Origin: Streptomyces sp. NRRL F-5630
GTDB lineage: Bacteria > Actinomycetota > Actinomycetes > Streptomycetales > Streptomycetaceae
Direction: 5' to 3'
DNA length: 64,000 nt
NCBI RefSeq assembly: GCF_000719475.1
Contig: NZ_JOGO01000005.1
Coordinates: forward strand, 1-64,000
The notes below the pieces were generated by a model. The model was not told where the DNA came from. It did not search any database and saw only the letters and a program-made list of their open reading frames with translations. Shown one piece after another: positions 53,267 to 62,149 of this stretch (position 1 is the first letter of the stretch; the number at the start of each line of letters is the position of its first letter). Both the position numbers and the translations under genes were made by a program.

Positions 53267-53411
53267 GAGGGGCACTCCTTCGGCTTCGACGGGGATGGCA
53301 CACCGCGAAGGGCGCACCGTGTGGCACTGCGTGCCATGGCGGGTCGGGGGCGGGTGGGGAGGAGAAAGGGGTATGCGGACGACGTGAGAAGGGCTCGCCG
53401 TTCACTAATGG

Positions 53412-53439
53412 ATAGTAGTTTTCCCATCGCGGAAGTCAA
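53412..53439 (-). promoter_or_regulatory. Malate synthase promoter with IclR-type operator
   Basis: TTGACT (53439-53434) and TACTAT (53417-53412) on the minus strand are 16 bases apart. Between them, plus-strand 53419-53435 reads TTTTCCCATCGCGGAAG, matching the palindrome at 55689-55705 at 11 of 17 positions including the CGGAA half-site. This would let the same IclR regulator control both promoters. Confidence 0.5.
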
Positions 53440-53493
53440 TGGCTGAGGGTGAGCGGGCCGCTGTCCCTCGGTGCCACCTCCTTGGCGCGCGGC

Positions 53494-54114
53494 TCAGGGC
53501 GTCCCGCGCAGGCGCCACAGGTCCTCGGGGGTGTCGATGTCGTACGGGTCGCAGAGATCGCCGCACTCGACGAGCCGGATCTCGCCCGCGTGCTCCCGCA
53601 GGTAGGTCCGCGCCCCCTGGTCGCCCGAGGCCCCCGCCGCGACCCCGGGCCAGTGCGCGGCGCCGAGCAGGACCGGGTGCCCGCGCTCGCCGCCGTACGC
53701 CGCCGCCGCGAGCGTCGCGGGGCTCTCGTACGCGGCGAGGACCCGCGCCACCGCCCCCGGAGTGATCCCCGGCTGGTCCACGAGCAGCACGACCGCCGCG
53801 CGGGCCCCCGTCCCGGCGAGCGAGGCGAGCCCGGCCCGCAGCGAGGAACCCATGCCCGCCTCCCACGCCGGGTTGTGGACCCACGCCTCCGGCGCCGTCC
53901 CGGCGCGTTCGCCGGCCGCGCGCACCCTCTCCGCCCCGGCGCCCGTCACGACGTGCACGCGCGCGCAGCCGGCCGCCCGCGCGAGGGCGACCGCGTGCGC
54001 GACGAGCGGTGAACCCTCGTGTTCCAGAAGGGCTTTGGGTCTGCCTCCGAGTCGCCGCCCGCCCCCGGCGGCGAGCACGATCCCGGCCGTGGCGCCCTCC
54101 GTGTCCCTCGTCAC
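53494..54114 (-). CDS. MobA/MocA-like nucleotidyltransferase
   Basis: A 206-residue protein beginning TAGIVLAAGGGRRLGGRPKALLEHEG, the molybdenum-cofactor nucleotidyltransferase motif (L-A-A-G-x-G-x-R-x-G-x-x-K), with LLVDQPGITP holding the metal-binding Asp and GERGHPVLLG and DIDTPEDLWRL at the end. MocA-type members attach CMP to molybdopterin for enzymes such as xanthine dehydrogenase, which acts upstream of allantoin, consistent with the neighbours. GTG 54114 has GGAGG six bases upstream; longer frames run into the divergent promoter region. Confidence 0.85.
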   Translation of the reverse strand: MTRDTEGATAGIVLAAGGGRRLGGRPKALLEHEGSPLVAHAVALARAAGCARVHVVTGAGAERVRAAGERAGTAPEAWVHNPAWEAGMGSSLRAGLASLAGTGARAAVVLLVDQPGITPGAVARVLAAYESPATLAAAAYGGERGHPVLLGAAHWPGVAAGASGDQGARTYLREHAGEIRLVECGDLCDPYDIDTPEDLWRLRGTP

Positions 54115-54330
54115 CCCTGCCTCCCTCCCGCCGGTCCGGACCGGCGCGTGTGCGGCGACCCTACGGGTGGGGCGCCCGCGGGGGCGGTCGGGGCGCATAC
54201 CGGCTGGCGTGTCGGCGCACGGTTGCGAATACTGGGCCCGGTTCGCTCCGCCGCGCGCCTGACCAGCCGTGGCCCGCGAACACATCGGGGTAGGCGCACG
54301 GGAGCGTGCGAAGGGGGAGGAGTGCCGCTT

Positions 54331-54684
54331 GTGACCGGTACTGACCGGACGGGTGTGCCCGTCGTCAACACGGGGCGGCCGGCGGGCGATCAGCGGCCCG
54401 CCGGGGAGCCGGATGACCCGCGCATCGCGGAGTTGCGCGCGGCTGTGACGGTGCTGCGGTGTGCGCTGGCCGCGCTGCCCGCCGACCTCACCGACAGGGG
54501 CCTCGCCGAGGGGGAACTCGCCGCCCTCGCAGTCCTCCTGTCCGGCCCGGCCCCGAGCCCGGCCGCCCTCAGCGGCCCGCTCCTGCGCCTCGCCGCCACG
54601 ACCGGCTCGGTGAGCGCGCTGGCCCCCGCCCTCGCCCGGCTCCGCGCGGCGGTCGAGCTGTTCGGGGGCGCGGGCGGCCGCTGA
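54331..54684 (+). CDS. Small conserved protein, DUF5955-like
   Basis: A 117-residue protein with a disordered N terminus and a helical remainder (DPRIAELRAAVTVLRCALAALPADLTDRGLAEGELAALAVLL, ending TGSVSALAPALARLRAAVELFGG). This matches my recollection of the DUF5955 family of streptomycetes; function unknown. GTG 54331 lies after a GGAGGAG tract; GTG 54322 is an alternative start. It converges on the IclR gene. Confidence 0.6.
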   Translation: MTGTDRTGVPVVNTGRPAGDQRPAGEPDDPRIAELRAAVTVLRCALAALPADLTDRGLAEGELAALAVLLSGPAPSPAALSGPLLRLAATTGSVSALAPALARLRAAVELFGGAGGR

Positions 54685-54739
54685 GAGGGCGTCAGGCGCG
54701 GAGGCGCGCGGGCCCGGGGCTGGGGGTGACGTGCCGTCC

Positions 54740-54762
54740 GCAGGCCCCCGCGGGCGGCCTGC
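54740..54762. terminator. Hairpin between convergent DUF5955-like and IclR genes
   Basis: GCAGGCC (54740-54746) and GGCCTGC (54756-54762) pair, with additional self-complementary CCCGCGGG in the loop. Position between two convergent stops supports a shared terminator. Confidence 0.4.
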
Positions 54763-54790
54763 TCGGCTCCGTGGCCCCCGGAGGGTTCCG

Positions 54791-55594
54791 CTACGCCTGC
54801 TCCTCGCGGCGCGCGAGCGCCTCGGACAGCTCGGCCGCGACCTGCCGCAGCACGGGTACGTGGCGCTCCATCGCCTCGTCGGTGAGGCGGCCCGCCGGGC
54901 CCGAGACCGAGAGCGCCGCCGTCGTGGGGGAGTGGGGGACCGGCACCGCGAGGCAGCGCACGCCGATCTCCTGCTCGTTGTCGTCGACCGCGAAGCCCCG
55001 TGCCCGTACCTCGTCGAGCGCCGCGAGGAAGGACTCGGGCGTCGTCAGGGTGCGGTCGGTCGCCGCGGGCATACCCGTACGGGCGAGCAGCGCGCGCACC
55101 TCGCCCGGGGTGCTGTCGGCGAGGAGGGCCTTGCCCACGCCCGTCGAGTGCGGCAGGACCCGGCGGCCGACCTCGGTGAACATGCGCATCGAGTGCTTCG
55201 AGGGCACCTGCGCCACGTACACCACCTCGTCGCCGTCGAGCAGCGCCATGTTCGCCGTCTCGCCCGTCTCGTCGACGAGCCGCGCGAGATACGGGCGCGC
55301 CCACGTGCCGAGCAGCCGCGAGGCGGACTCGCCGAGCCGGATCAGGCGGGGGCCCAGCGCGTACCTGCGGTTCTCCTGCTGGCGCACGTAGCCCGTCGCG
55401 ACGAGCGTGCGCATGAGGCGGTGGATCGTGGGGAGCGGGAGGCCGCTGCTCGCGGCGAGTTCGCTCAGGCCGACCTCGCCGCCCGCGTCCGCCATCCGCT
55501 CAAGGAGGTCGAAGGCGCGCTCCAGGGACTGCACGCCCCCGGCGGCCGCGGACTTCGGGGGAGCGGCGGCATCGCTGGTGCGCGGGGTCGGCAC
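54791..55594 (-). CDS. IclR-family repressor, AllR-like
   Basis: 267 residues. The winged helix-turn-helix is near the N terminus (VQSLERAFDLLERMADAGGEVGLSELAASSGLPLPTIHRLMRTLVATGYVRQ), followed by an IclR effector domain (SKHSMRMFTEVGRRVLPHSTGVGKALLA and VRCLAVPVPHSPTTAALSVSGP). GTG 55594 has AAAGGA at suitable spacing. It is divergent from allantoinase, the position of AllR regulators of allantoin use; two palindromes lie in the gap. Glyoxylate or an ureide is the expected inducer in such systems. Confidence 0.9.
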   Translation of the reverse strand: MPTPRTSDAAAPPKSAAAGGVQSLERAFDLLERMADAGGEVGLSELAASSGLPLPTIHRLMRTLVATGYVRQQENRRYALGPRLIRLGESASRLLGTWARPYLARLVDETGETANMALLDGDEVVYVAQVPSKHSMRMFTEVGRRVLPHSTGVGKALLADSTPGEVRALLARTGMPAATDRTLTTPESFLAALDEVRARGFAVDDNEQEIGVRCLAVPVPHSPTTAALSVSGPAGRLTDEAMERHVPVLRQVAAELSEALARREEQA

Positions 55595-55688
55595 GGCACG
55601 GTCCTTTCAGGGGACGGACGGGCGAAGCAGCAGCCTACCGGGCGGGATCTTTCCGGCCGCACGGAGGACGGTGTTACATGAAAGTATA

Positions 55689-55705
55689 TTTCCGGTTACC
55701 GGAAA
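55689..55705. promoter_or_regulatory. IclR/AllR operator palindrome
   Basis: TTTCCGGTTACCGGAAA, perfect seven-base arms around TTA, lies in the gap between the divergent IclR and allantoinase genes. A degenerate relative sits in the malate synthase promoter. Confidence 0.7.
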
Positions 55706-55775
55706 GGAGCAGGGTGGGTCCCGCCGCCCGGCGCCCTTGACGGGGTCCCTGGGGCGGCAGAGACTCGCGGCAAAG

Positions 55776-55794
55776 GTTCAACAGAACGTTGAAC
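55776..55794. promoter_or_regulatory. Second palindrome before allantoinase
   Basis: GTTCAACAGAACGTTGAAC has perfect seven-base arms and a five-base spacer, 33 bases before the allantoinase start. It could bind a second regulator or be part of the promoter control of the allantoin operon. Confidence 0.6.
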
Positions 55795-55826
55795 GCTTCC
55801 GCAGGTGTTGACCAGGGGGCCCCGCC

Positions 55827-57179
55827 TTGACCGCCGCCGCACCGCCCGACCTCCTCCTCCGCTCCACCCGCGCCGTGCTCCCCGAGGGCCCGCCGCGTCC
55901 GGCCGCCATCGCCGTCACGGGCCCGGTGATCAGCGCGGTCCTCCCGTACGGGAGCGCGGCGCCCGAAGGCTGTCGTGTTCTCGACCTCGGCGACGACGCC
56001 CTCCTGCCCGGCCTCGTCGACACCCACGTCCACGTCAACGACCCGGGGCGCGCCCACTGGGAGGGCTTCACGACCGCGACCCGCGCCGCCGCCGCGGGGG
56101 GCATCACGACCCTCGTCGACATGCCGCTCAACTCCCTGCCGCCCACCACCACCGTCGAGCACCTGCGCCGCAAGCAGGAGGTCGCGGCCCCCCGCGCGCA
56201 CATCGACGTCGGCTTCTGGGGCGGAGCGATCCCCGGCAACGCGGCCCACCTCCGCCCCCTCCACGAGGCCGGGGTCCTCGGCTTCAAGTGCTTCCTCTCC
56301 CCTTCCGGCGTCGACGAGTTCCCGCCGCTGGACGCGGAGGGGCTCGACGCGGCCCTCGCCGCCCTCGCCGCGTTCGACGGCCTTCTCCTCGTGCACGCCG
56401 AGGACCCCCACCACCTCGCCGCCGCACCCCAGCGGGGCGGCCCCCGCTACCGCGACTTCCTCGCCTCGCGCCCCCACGCCGCCGAACGCGAGGCCGTCCG
56501 CCTCCTGTTGGAGGCGGCCGCGCGCCACCCCGGCGCCCGCGTCCACGTCCTGCACGTCTCCAGCGCCGATGTGCTGCCGCTGATCGCCGAGGCGAAAGCG
56601 GCCGGGGCGCGCGTCACCGCCGAGACCTGCCCGCACTTCCTCGCCCTCACCGCCGAGGAAGTCCCGGACGGTGCCACGGAGTTCAAGTGCTGCCCGCCCA
56701 TCAGGGAGGCCGCCAACCAGGAGGCGCTGTGGCAGGCGCTCGCCGACGGCACGCTCGACTGCGTCGTCTCCGACCACTCACCGTCGACCTCCGACCTCAA
56801 AACCCCCGATTTCGCGGGCGCCTGGGGCGGCATCTCCTCGCTCCAGCTCGGCCTGCCCGCCGTCTGGACCGCCGCCGAGGCGCGCGGCACGGGGCTCGCG
56901 GACGTCGTCCGCCGCATGTCCACCGCGCCCGCGGCCCTCGCGGGACTCACCACCAAGGGCGCTCTCGCCCCGGGCAGGGACGCCGACTTCACCGTCTTCG
57001 CCCCCGAGGCCGCCTTCACCGTGGAGCCCGCCCGCCTCCACCACCGCAACGCCGTCACCGCCTACGCGGGCCGCACCCTGCGCGGCGTCGTCCGCTCCAC
57101 CTGGCTGCGCGGCCGACGCGCCTACGAGGCCGGGGAGTTCACCGCACCGTACGGGAAGCTGCTGCGCCGGGAGACGTGA
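55827..57179 (+). CDS. allB: Allantoinase
   Basis: A 450-residue cyclic amidohydrolase. [20 protein letters not shown] carries the metal-binding H-x-[16 protein letters not shown] the carboxylated Lys, LLVHAEDP and VHVLHVSS further His ligands, and [10 protein letters not shown] the catalytic Asp. These match AllB/PucH allantoinases, which open allantoin to allantoate. The TTG at 55827 follows an AGGGGG tract; the signature-bearing N terminus begins shortly after. First gene of an operon with allantoicase, under the IclR regulator. Confidence 0.95.
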   Translation: MTAAAPPDLLLRSTRAVLPEGPPRPAAIAVTGPVISAVLPYGSAAPEGCRVLDLGDDALLPGLVDTHVHVNDPGRAHWEGFTTATRAAAAGGITTLVDMPLNSLPPTTTVEHLRRKQEVAAPRAHIDVGFWGGAIPGNAAHLRPLHEAGVLGFKCFLSPSGVDEFPPLDAEGLDAALAALAAFDGLLLVHAEDPHHLAAAPQRGGPRYRDFLASRPHAAEREAVRLLLEAAARHPGARVHVLHVSSADVLPLIAEAKAAGARVTAETCPHFLALTAEEVPDGATEFKCCPPIREAANQEALWQALADGTLDCVVSDHSPSTSDLKTPDFAGAWGGISSLQLGLPAVWTAAEARGTGLADVVRRMSTAPAALAGLTTKGALAPGRDADFTVFAPEAAFTVEPARLHHRNAVTAYAGRTLRGVVRSTWLRGRRAYEAGEFTAPYGKLLRRET

Positions 57180-57219
57180 CCCGGGCGCGCCCGAAGCGAC
57201 GAAAGGAACCACGCCCACC

Positions 57220-58338
57220 GTGACCGCGACGCCCTCTTCCTTCACCGGCCCCGCCCAGCCCTACGCCGGCGGCGACCCCTACGCCGACTACCGCGCCACC
57301 GCATACCCCTTCACCCACCTCCCCGACCTCGCGGACCGCGGCCTCGGCGGCTGCGTCGTCGCCGCCAACGACGAGTTCTTCGCCGACCGCGAGAACCTGC
57401 TCGTCCCCGACCGCCCCCGCTTCGACCCCACCGCGTACGGCCACAAGGGCAAGATCATGGACGGCTGGGAGACCCGCCGCCGTCGCGGCACGGGCCCCGC
57501 GCACCCCTGGCCGGAGGCCGACGACCACGACTGGGCGCTCATCCGCCTCGCGACCCCCGGCGTCGTGCGCGGACTCCTCGTCGACACCGCGCACTTCCGC
57601 GGCAACCACCCCCGCGCCGTGAGCGTCGAGGCAACCGCGCTGCCGGGCCACCCGAGCCCCGATGACCTGCTCGCCCCCGGCGTGCGCTGGACGACCCTGC
57701 TGCCCCGTACGGAGATCGGCGGGCACGCCGCGAACGGCTTCCCCGTCACGGTCGCACGCCGCTTCACGCACGTACGGCTGCGGCAGTACCCGGACGGCGG
57801 GATCGCCCGGCTGCGCGTGTACGGGGACGTCGTGCCCGACCCGCGCTGGCTCGCCGCGCTCGGCACCTTCGACCTCGCCGCGCAGGAGTACGGGGGGCGC
57901 GCCGAGGACACGTCCGACCGCTTCTTCTCGCCGCCCGCCAACACGCTGCGCCCCGGCCGTTCGCGGTCCATGCACGAGGGCTGGGAGACGCGGCGGCGGC
58001 GCGACGACGGCCACGACTGGGTGCGGTACGCGCTCGCCGGGCACGGCGAGATCCGCGCCGTCGAGATCGACACCGCGTGCTACCTCGGCAACGCGGCGGG
58101 CTGGGCGGCGCTCTCCGTGCGCGAGGACGAGGGGCCGTGGACCGTCCTCCTGCCGCCCACCCGCCTCCAGCCCGACACCCCGCACCGCTTCCTCCTCGAC
58201 CACCCCGTCCCCGCGACCCACGCGCGTCTCGACATCCACCCCGACGGCGGCGTCTCGCGGCTGCGGCTGCACGGGAGTCTGAGCGCACGCGGGAGAAGCG
58301 AACTGGAGCGCCGAGTCCGGGAGTTGGGGGAGGACTGA
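57220..58338 (+). CDS. alc: Allantoicase
   Basis: A 372-residue protein built from two similar halves: IMDGWETRRRR...HDWALIRLATPGVVRGLLVDTAHFRGNHP (from about residue 80) and MHEGWETRRRR...HDWVRYALAGHGEIRAVEIDTACYLGNAAG (from about 250), the internal duplication typical of allantoicase. It hydrolyses allantoate to ureidoglycolate and urea. It starts 40 bp after allantoinase at GTG 57220 (AAAGGA upstream, rather far). Upstream in-frame codons overlap allantoinase and are not coding. Confidence 0.95.
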   Translation: MTATPSSFTGPAQPYAGGDPYADYRATAYPFTHLPDLADRGLGGCVVAANDEFFADRENLLVPDRPRFDPTAYGHKGKIMDGWETRRRRGTGPAHPWPEADDHDWALIRLATPGVVRGLLVDTAHFRGNHPRAVSVEATALPGHPSPDDLLAPGVRWTTLLPRTEIGGHAANGFPVTVARRFTHVRLRQYPDGGIARLRVYGDVVPDPRWLAALGTFDLAAQEYGGRAEDTSDRFFSPPANTLRPGRSRSMHEGWETRRRRDDGHDWVRYALAGHGEIRAVEIDTACYLGNAAGWAALSVREDEGPWTVLLPPTRLQPDTPHRFLLDHPVPATHARLDIHPDGGVSRLRLHGSLSARGRSELERRVRELGED

Positions 58339-58520
58339 GGGCGGGGCGAGGTGTCGCGGTGCGGGGGCGCGCCGGGGGAGTACCGGCCGTCGGCCGCGTA
58401 CGCCCGGGGGCGCGCGGCCCGCACCGGCACACACCGCGTGCACCAGCCGTTCACCAACGCACGGAACTTTCACCCGGGTTGACATGGACACAGGCATCTA
58501 CGCGCGTCATCGTGGACGTC

Positions 58521-58970
58521 ATGCGACGACACCCCCACACCCTGTCCCGCACCGCCCGACTCGCCGCCCTCACCGCGCTCGGCGCCGCCCTCCTGATCGG
58601 TGGCCCGGCCGCCACCGCGCAGGCGCAGGCCCCGGCCCCGTCCCCCGTCTCCGCCACCGTCCTCACCCCGGCCGGCGCGGCCGCGGTCGGGGACATCTGC
58701 TCCTCCGCCCTGCCGAGCCAGGCCCACGACACGCTCGAACTCATCGACAAGGGCGGCCCGTTCCCCTACCCGCAGGACGGCATCGTCTTCCAGAACCGCG
58801 AGGGCGTCCTCCCCGACCAGTCCACCGGCTACTACCACGAGTACACCGTGAAGACCCCCGGCTCCCCGGACCGCGGCGCGCGCCGCATCGTGACCGGCGA
58901 GAAGACCGACGAGGACTACTACACCTCCGACCACTACGCGAGCTTCGACCTGATCGACTTCACCTGCTGA
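58521..58970 (+). CDS. Secreted guanyl-specific ribonuclease (RNase Sa family)
   Basis: 149 residues: signal peptide (RLAALTALGAALLIGGPAATAQAQA) then a mature domain of about 95 residues that closely resembles RNase Sa (SALPSQAHDTLELIDKGGPFPYPQDGIVFQNREGVLP, STGYYHEYTVKTPG, RGARRIVTGE and DYYTSDHYASFDLIDFTC). The catalytic Glu of FQNRE, Arg of RRIVTGE and His of SDHYASF are present, and the two Cys should form a disulfide. It cleaves RNA after G outside the cell. No barstar-like inhibitor gene is adjacent. Confidence 0.95.
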   Translation: MRRHPHTLSRTARLAALTALGAALLIGGPAATAQAQAPAPSPVSATVLTPAGAAAVGDICSSALPSQAHDTLELIDKGGPFPYPQDGIVFQNREGVLPDQSTGYYHEYTVKTPGSPDRGARRIVTGEKTDEDYYTSDHYASFDLIDFTC

Positions 58971-59001
58971 ACCGGCGTCGCGCCCGCTGAACCGGCGTCG
59001 A
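58966..59001 (+). repeat. Two 15-bp direct repeats at the RNase stop codon
   Basis: GCTGAACCGGCGTCG occurs at 58966-58980, spanning the stop codon of the RNase gene, and again at 58987-59001, six bases later. Confidence 0.8.
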
Positions 59002-59088
59002 CCGGCTCGACCGCCCCGCTCCCCGCACGAGTTGACTCTTTCCCCCCCGGCGCCCCGCCGGTAGCCGCACCCACCGGCCCAGGCGCCC

Positions 59089-59137
59089 CCGCCCCACCGC
59101 GCGTCCCCCCACGGTTCGACGGCGCGCGGTGGGGCGG
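59089..59137. terminator. Strong hairpin downstream of the RNase gene
   Basis: CCGCCCCACCGCGCG (59089-59103) is perfectly complementary to CGCGCGGTGGGGCGG (59123-59137), a 15-pair stem with a 19-base loop, 119 bases after the RNase stop. Confidence 0.65.
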
Positions 59138-59669
59138 CCTGACGGTGGCGGGAAGCCGCGAGGACACGTGGGGACGCCGGTGCTCGCCCGACCCCGGCGG
59201 CGGCGTCCCCCTCCGGTCACCACCAGCGCGCGGAACCGCGCGAACGCGACGAACCGCTCCTCGTCCCGCTCACCTCCGGCGCCGCGACTCGCAGCGGGCA
59301 CGGTCGCTGACCGGCGACGTACGCGACCCGGTTCGCCGTGCCGCGCCCCCACGCGGCCTTCGACGGACCGCGCGGAGGGTCGGCTCGATCGGGGTGCCGC
59401 AGTGCGCCCGGCGGGGCGGAACGCGGGACCTGGTCCAGGACCGATGCCGCAGCACGTGCCGCCGTGGCGCGGCGAGCGCTCGCCGGGCGGACCGGTGACG
59501 TGCTGCGCCCCTGCCGGGCGTCGGCGCTTCCTGCCGGGGGCCGGCCGCGTCGCCGCTCCCCGGGCGCCGGGCTCGGCGCGCGGCCCGCTGACTTTCGTAC
59601 CGCCCCGTGGACTTTCGGATGATCCTTCGTTCCGGCCGCCCGCCGCGCCGCCCCGGCCACGTAGCTTTG
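59138..59669. other. Intergenic region, no gene supported
   Basis: About 530 bases with several open frames in all directions but no ribosome sites, no conserved motifs and highly Arg-rich translations typical of high-G+C noncoding DNA. It should contain the promoter of the following kinase-regulator pair. Confidence 0.5.
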
Positions 59670-61031
59670 ATGATTATGACGACACAGGTGGCACCCGGGC
59701 CGAGGCCGGGGCAGGAGACCGCGGCGGCCCGTGGAACCGGTGCACGGACGCGGGCCGGGGCCGCCGTCGCCCGCCTGCGCGCCGCGCTGCCCGCGAGCGC
59801 GGCGGACGGCGGGCCCCGCGGCCCCGTCCGGCCCGAGTACCCGTGGCTGCTCCCCTCCGCCGTCGCCGACCTGGCGCCGCCGCGCCGCGCGCGGCGCACC
59901 GTGCGGGACTGGATCGTCGACAGTCTCTGCTTCCTCGCGGCGCTCCTCGTCGGCGTCCTCGGCCTCGACGCCCTCAGCCGCCACGCCTCCGGAGCACAGG
60001 TCTTCGTCGACGTCGTCCTCGGTCTCCTCGCCTGCTGCGCCCTGTGGGTGCGGCGCCGCGTGCCGCTCGGGCTCGCGCTCGTCCTCATGGTCGTGGGGCT
60101 CTTCTCGGAGACCTCCGGCGGTGCGATCCTCGTGAGCCTCTTCACACTGACCGTGCACCGCCCCTTCCGGTACGTGGCCTGGGTCGGCGGTCTCACCCTG
60201 CTGCTCGTCCCGCCCTACTTCCTCCTACGGCCGGACCCCGAGATGTCCGTGGCCGAGGCCAGCGCCTTCGTCGTCGCCGTGGTCGGCACCGTGATCGGCT
60301 GGGGCATGTTCGTCCGCGCCCGCCGCCAGCTCGTGCTCTCGCTGCGCGACCGCCCGGCGCGCGCCGAGGCCGAGGCGACACTGCGGGCGGCGCACGCGCA
60401 GCGCCTCGCCCGGGAGGAGATCGCCCGCGAGATGCACGACGTGCTCGCCCACCGCCTCTCCCTGCTCAGCGTCCACGCGGGCGCCCTCGAATTCCGCCCG
60501 GACGCCCCGCGGCCCGAGGTCAGGCGTGCGGCGGGCGTCATCCGCGACAGCGCCCACGAGGCGCTCCAGGACCTGCGGCAGATCATCGGCGTGCTCCGCG
60601 CGGGCGACGAGGGCGAGGACCCCGCACGCCCCCAGCCCACGCTCGCCGCGCTCGCCCGCCTCGCCGAGGAGAGCAGGGAGGCGGGCGCCGACGTGGACCT
60701 CGGCGTGGACCTCGCCGGGCAGCCGCCCGAGGCCGTGCCCGCCGCGAGCGGCCGCACCGCCTACCGCGTCGTCCAGGAGGGCATGACCAACGCGCGCAAG
60801 CACGCCCCCGGCGCCCCGGTCGCCTGCCGCGTCCACGGCCGCCCGGGGGAAGGGCTCACCGTCGAGGTCGCCAACACCGCGCCGCCCGGTGCCCCCGCGC
60901 CCGTGCCAGGCTCGGGGCAGGGGCTCATCGGATTGCGCGAGCGCGCCGTGCTCGCCGGGGGCCGCCTGGAGCACGGGTCCACGGCCGACGGCGGCTTCCG
61001 CCTCGCCGCCTGGCTACCGTGGCCCCCATGA
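59670..61031 (+). CDS. Membrane histidine kinase (HisKA_3 type)
   Basis: 453 residues. A Pro/Gly/Arg-rich cytosolic N terminus is followed by about five membrane segments (SLCFLAALLVGVLGLDAL, FVDVVLGLLACCALWV, LGLALVLMVVGLF, WVGGLTLLLVPPYFLL, SAFVVAVVGTVIGWGMFV). The phospho-acceptor motif is IAREMHDVLAHRLSLLSVHAG and the ATPase motifs are YRVVQEGMTNARKHA and GQGLIGLRERAVLAGGRLEHG. No ribosome site precedes the ATG at 59670 (ATGATTATG); translation from a leaderless message or from ATG 59676 is possible. Its stop overlaps the response regulator start. Confidence 0.88.
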   Translation: MIMTTQVAPGPRPGQETAAARGTGARTRAGAAVARLRAALPASAADGGPRGPVRPEYPWLLPSAVADLAPPRRARRTVRDWIVDSLCFLAALLVGVLGLDALSRHASGAQVFVDVVLGLLACCALWVRRRVPLGLALVLMVVGLFSETSGGAILVSLFTLTVHRPFRYVAWVGGLTLLLVPPYFLLRPDPEMSVAEASAFVVAVVGTVIGWGMFVRARRQLVLSLRDRPARAEAEATLRAAHAQRLAREEIAREMHDVLAHRLSLLSVHAGALEFRPDAPRPEVRRAAGVIRDSAHEALQDLRQIIGVLRAGDEGEDPARPQPTLAALARLAEESREAGADVDLGVDLAGQPPEAVPAASGRTAYRVVQEGMTNARKHAPGAPVACRVHGRPGEGLTVEVANTAPPGAPAPVPGSGQGLIGLRERAVLAGGRLEHGSTADGGFRLAAWLPWPP

Positions 61032-61708
61032 CCGTGACCGTGCTCCTCGCCGACGACGACGCCCTCGTACGCGCCGGACTCCGCCTCATGCTCGGCGGCG
61101 ATCCCGAACTGGAGATCGTCGGCGAGGCCGCCGACGGCGAGGAGGCGGTACGGCTCGCCGAGGAGCTGCGCCCGGCCGTCGTCCTCATGGACCTGCGCAT
61201 GCCCGGCACGGACGGGCTCGCGGCGACCGCACGCCTCAGGGAGCGGCCGGAGGCCCCCGAGGTCCTCGCTCTCACGACCTTCCACGCCGACGAACAGGTG
61301 CTGCGCGCGCTGCGCGCGGGCGCGGCGGGCTTCCTCCTCAAGGACACCCCGCCCGCCGAGATCGCCGCCGCCGTGCGGGAGGTCGCCCAGGGCCGTCCCG
61401 TCCTGTCGCCGCTCGTCACCCGCCGCCTCATCGCGCAGGTCGCGGGCGGGGACTCCCTCTCCGCGCGGCGCGAGCGGGCCCGCGCCCGCCTCGCGAGCCT
61501 CGCGGAGCGCGAACGAGCGGTCGCCCTCGCGGTCGGCAGGGGCGCCTCCAACGCGGAGATCGCCGCCGAGCTGTACCTGAGCGTGCCCACGGTCAAGGCC
61601 CACGTCTCGCGCGTCCTCGCGAAGCTCCAGCTCAACAACCGGGTCCAGATCGCCCTCCTCACCTACGACGCGGACCCCGCCGCGACCACGTGGGACGAGC
61701 AGACCTGA
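61028..61708 (+). CDS. NarL/LuxR-type response regulator
   Basis: 226 residues: receiver domain with VLLADDDALVRAGLRLML, phospho-acceptor Asp55 in VLMDLRMPGTDG, Lys in GFLLKDTPPAEI, and a C-terminal LuxR helix-turn-helix (ASLAERERAVALAVGRGASNAEIAAELYLSVPTVKAHVSRVLAKLQLNNRVQIALL). The ATG overlaps the kinase stop (ATGA). The pair forms a self-contained signalling module; its targets are not evident. Confidence 0.93.
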   Translation: MTVTVLLADDDALVRAGLRLMLGGDPELEIVGEAADGEEAVRLAEELRPAVVLMDLRMPGTDGLAATARLRERPEAPEVLALTTFHADEQVLRALRAGAAGFLLKDTPPAEIAAAVREVAQGRPVLSPLVTRRLIAQVAGGDSLSARRERARARLASLAERERAVALAVGRGASNAEIAAELYLSVPTVKAHVSRVLAKLQLNNRVQIALLTYDADPAATTWDEQT

Positions 61709-62149
61709 CCCCCGCCGCGTGCGGCGTTGGTCACGGACGCCCGGCCGCCACCCCCACATGAGGCATCCACACCGTCACGGGATGACTACGTAGTGTTACC
61801 GACGGCCCGCAAGTCGTAGCCGCGCGGCACGAGGGCCCGGCCCCACACCCGCCTTGCTTCCCGGTGAAGTTGACCACCCGCGCCCGCGTCGCCCGCCGCG
61901 AAGCCCGCACGGGCCATTGACGCGCACCGCCACTCTCCGTTACAACTCTGCGAGCCGCCCGCCCACCCCACCCACCGCCGTGCGGCGAGGGACCGGTGCA
62001 CGATACTTGGTCGGTCGGGGCGGCTGACGGCGCCCCTCACGGGCGACCTCCCCCAGCCTCCGGCCGGGGCCCACCGCCCCGTGGACCGTGCGCCCACCGG
62101 GCGCGGCGGATTCGACGCACGTACGGCAAGACGAGAAGGGCTGGTCCTG
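61709..62149. other. Intergenic region with ABC operon promoter
   Basis: About 440 bases without a gene. It contains the palindrome ACTACGTAGT at 61785-61794 and the promoter described separately. The stretch after 61950 is the probable leader of the transporter message. Confidence 0.5.
61917..61946 (+). promoter_or_regulatory. Promoter of the sugar ABC operon
   Basis: TTGACG (61917-61922) and TACAAC (61941-61946) are 18 bases apart and about 200 bases upstream of the substrate-binding protein start. Confidence 0.5.

Noticed and set aside
59129..61027. Single 859-codon frame fused to the response regulator
   Set aside because: The part before 61028 overlaps the kinase gene out of frame and is Arg-rich nonsense; the regulator starts at an ATGA overlap with a complete receiver domain.
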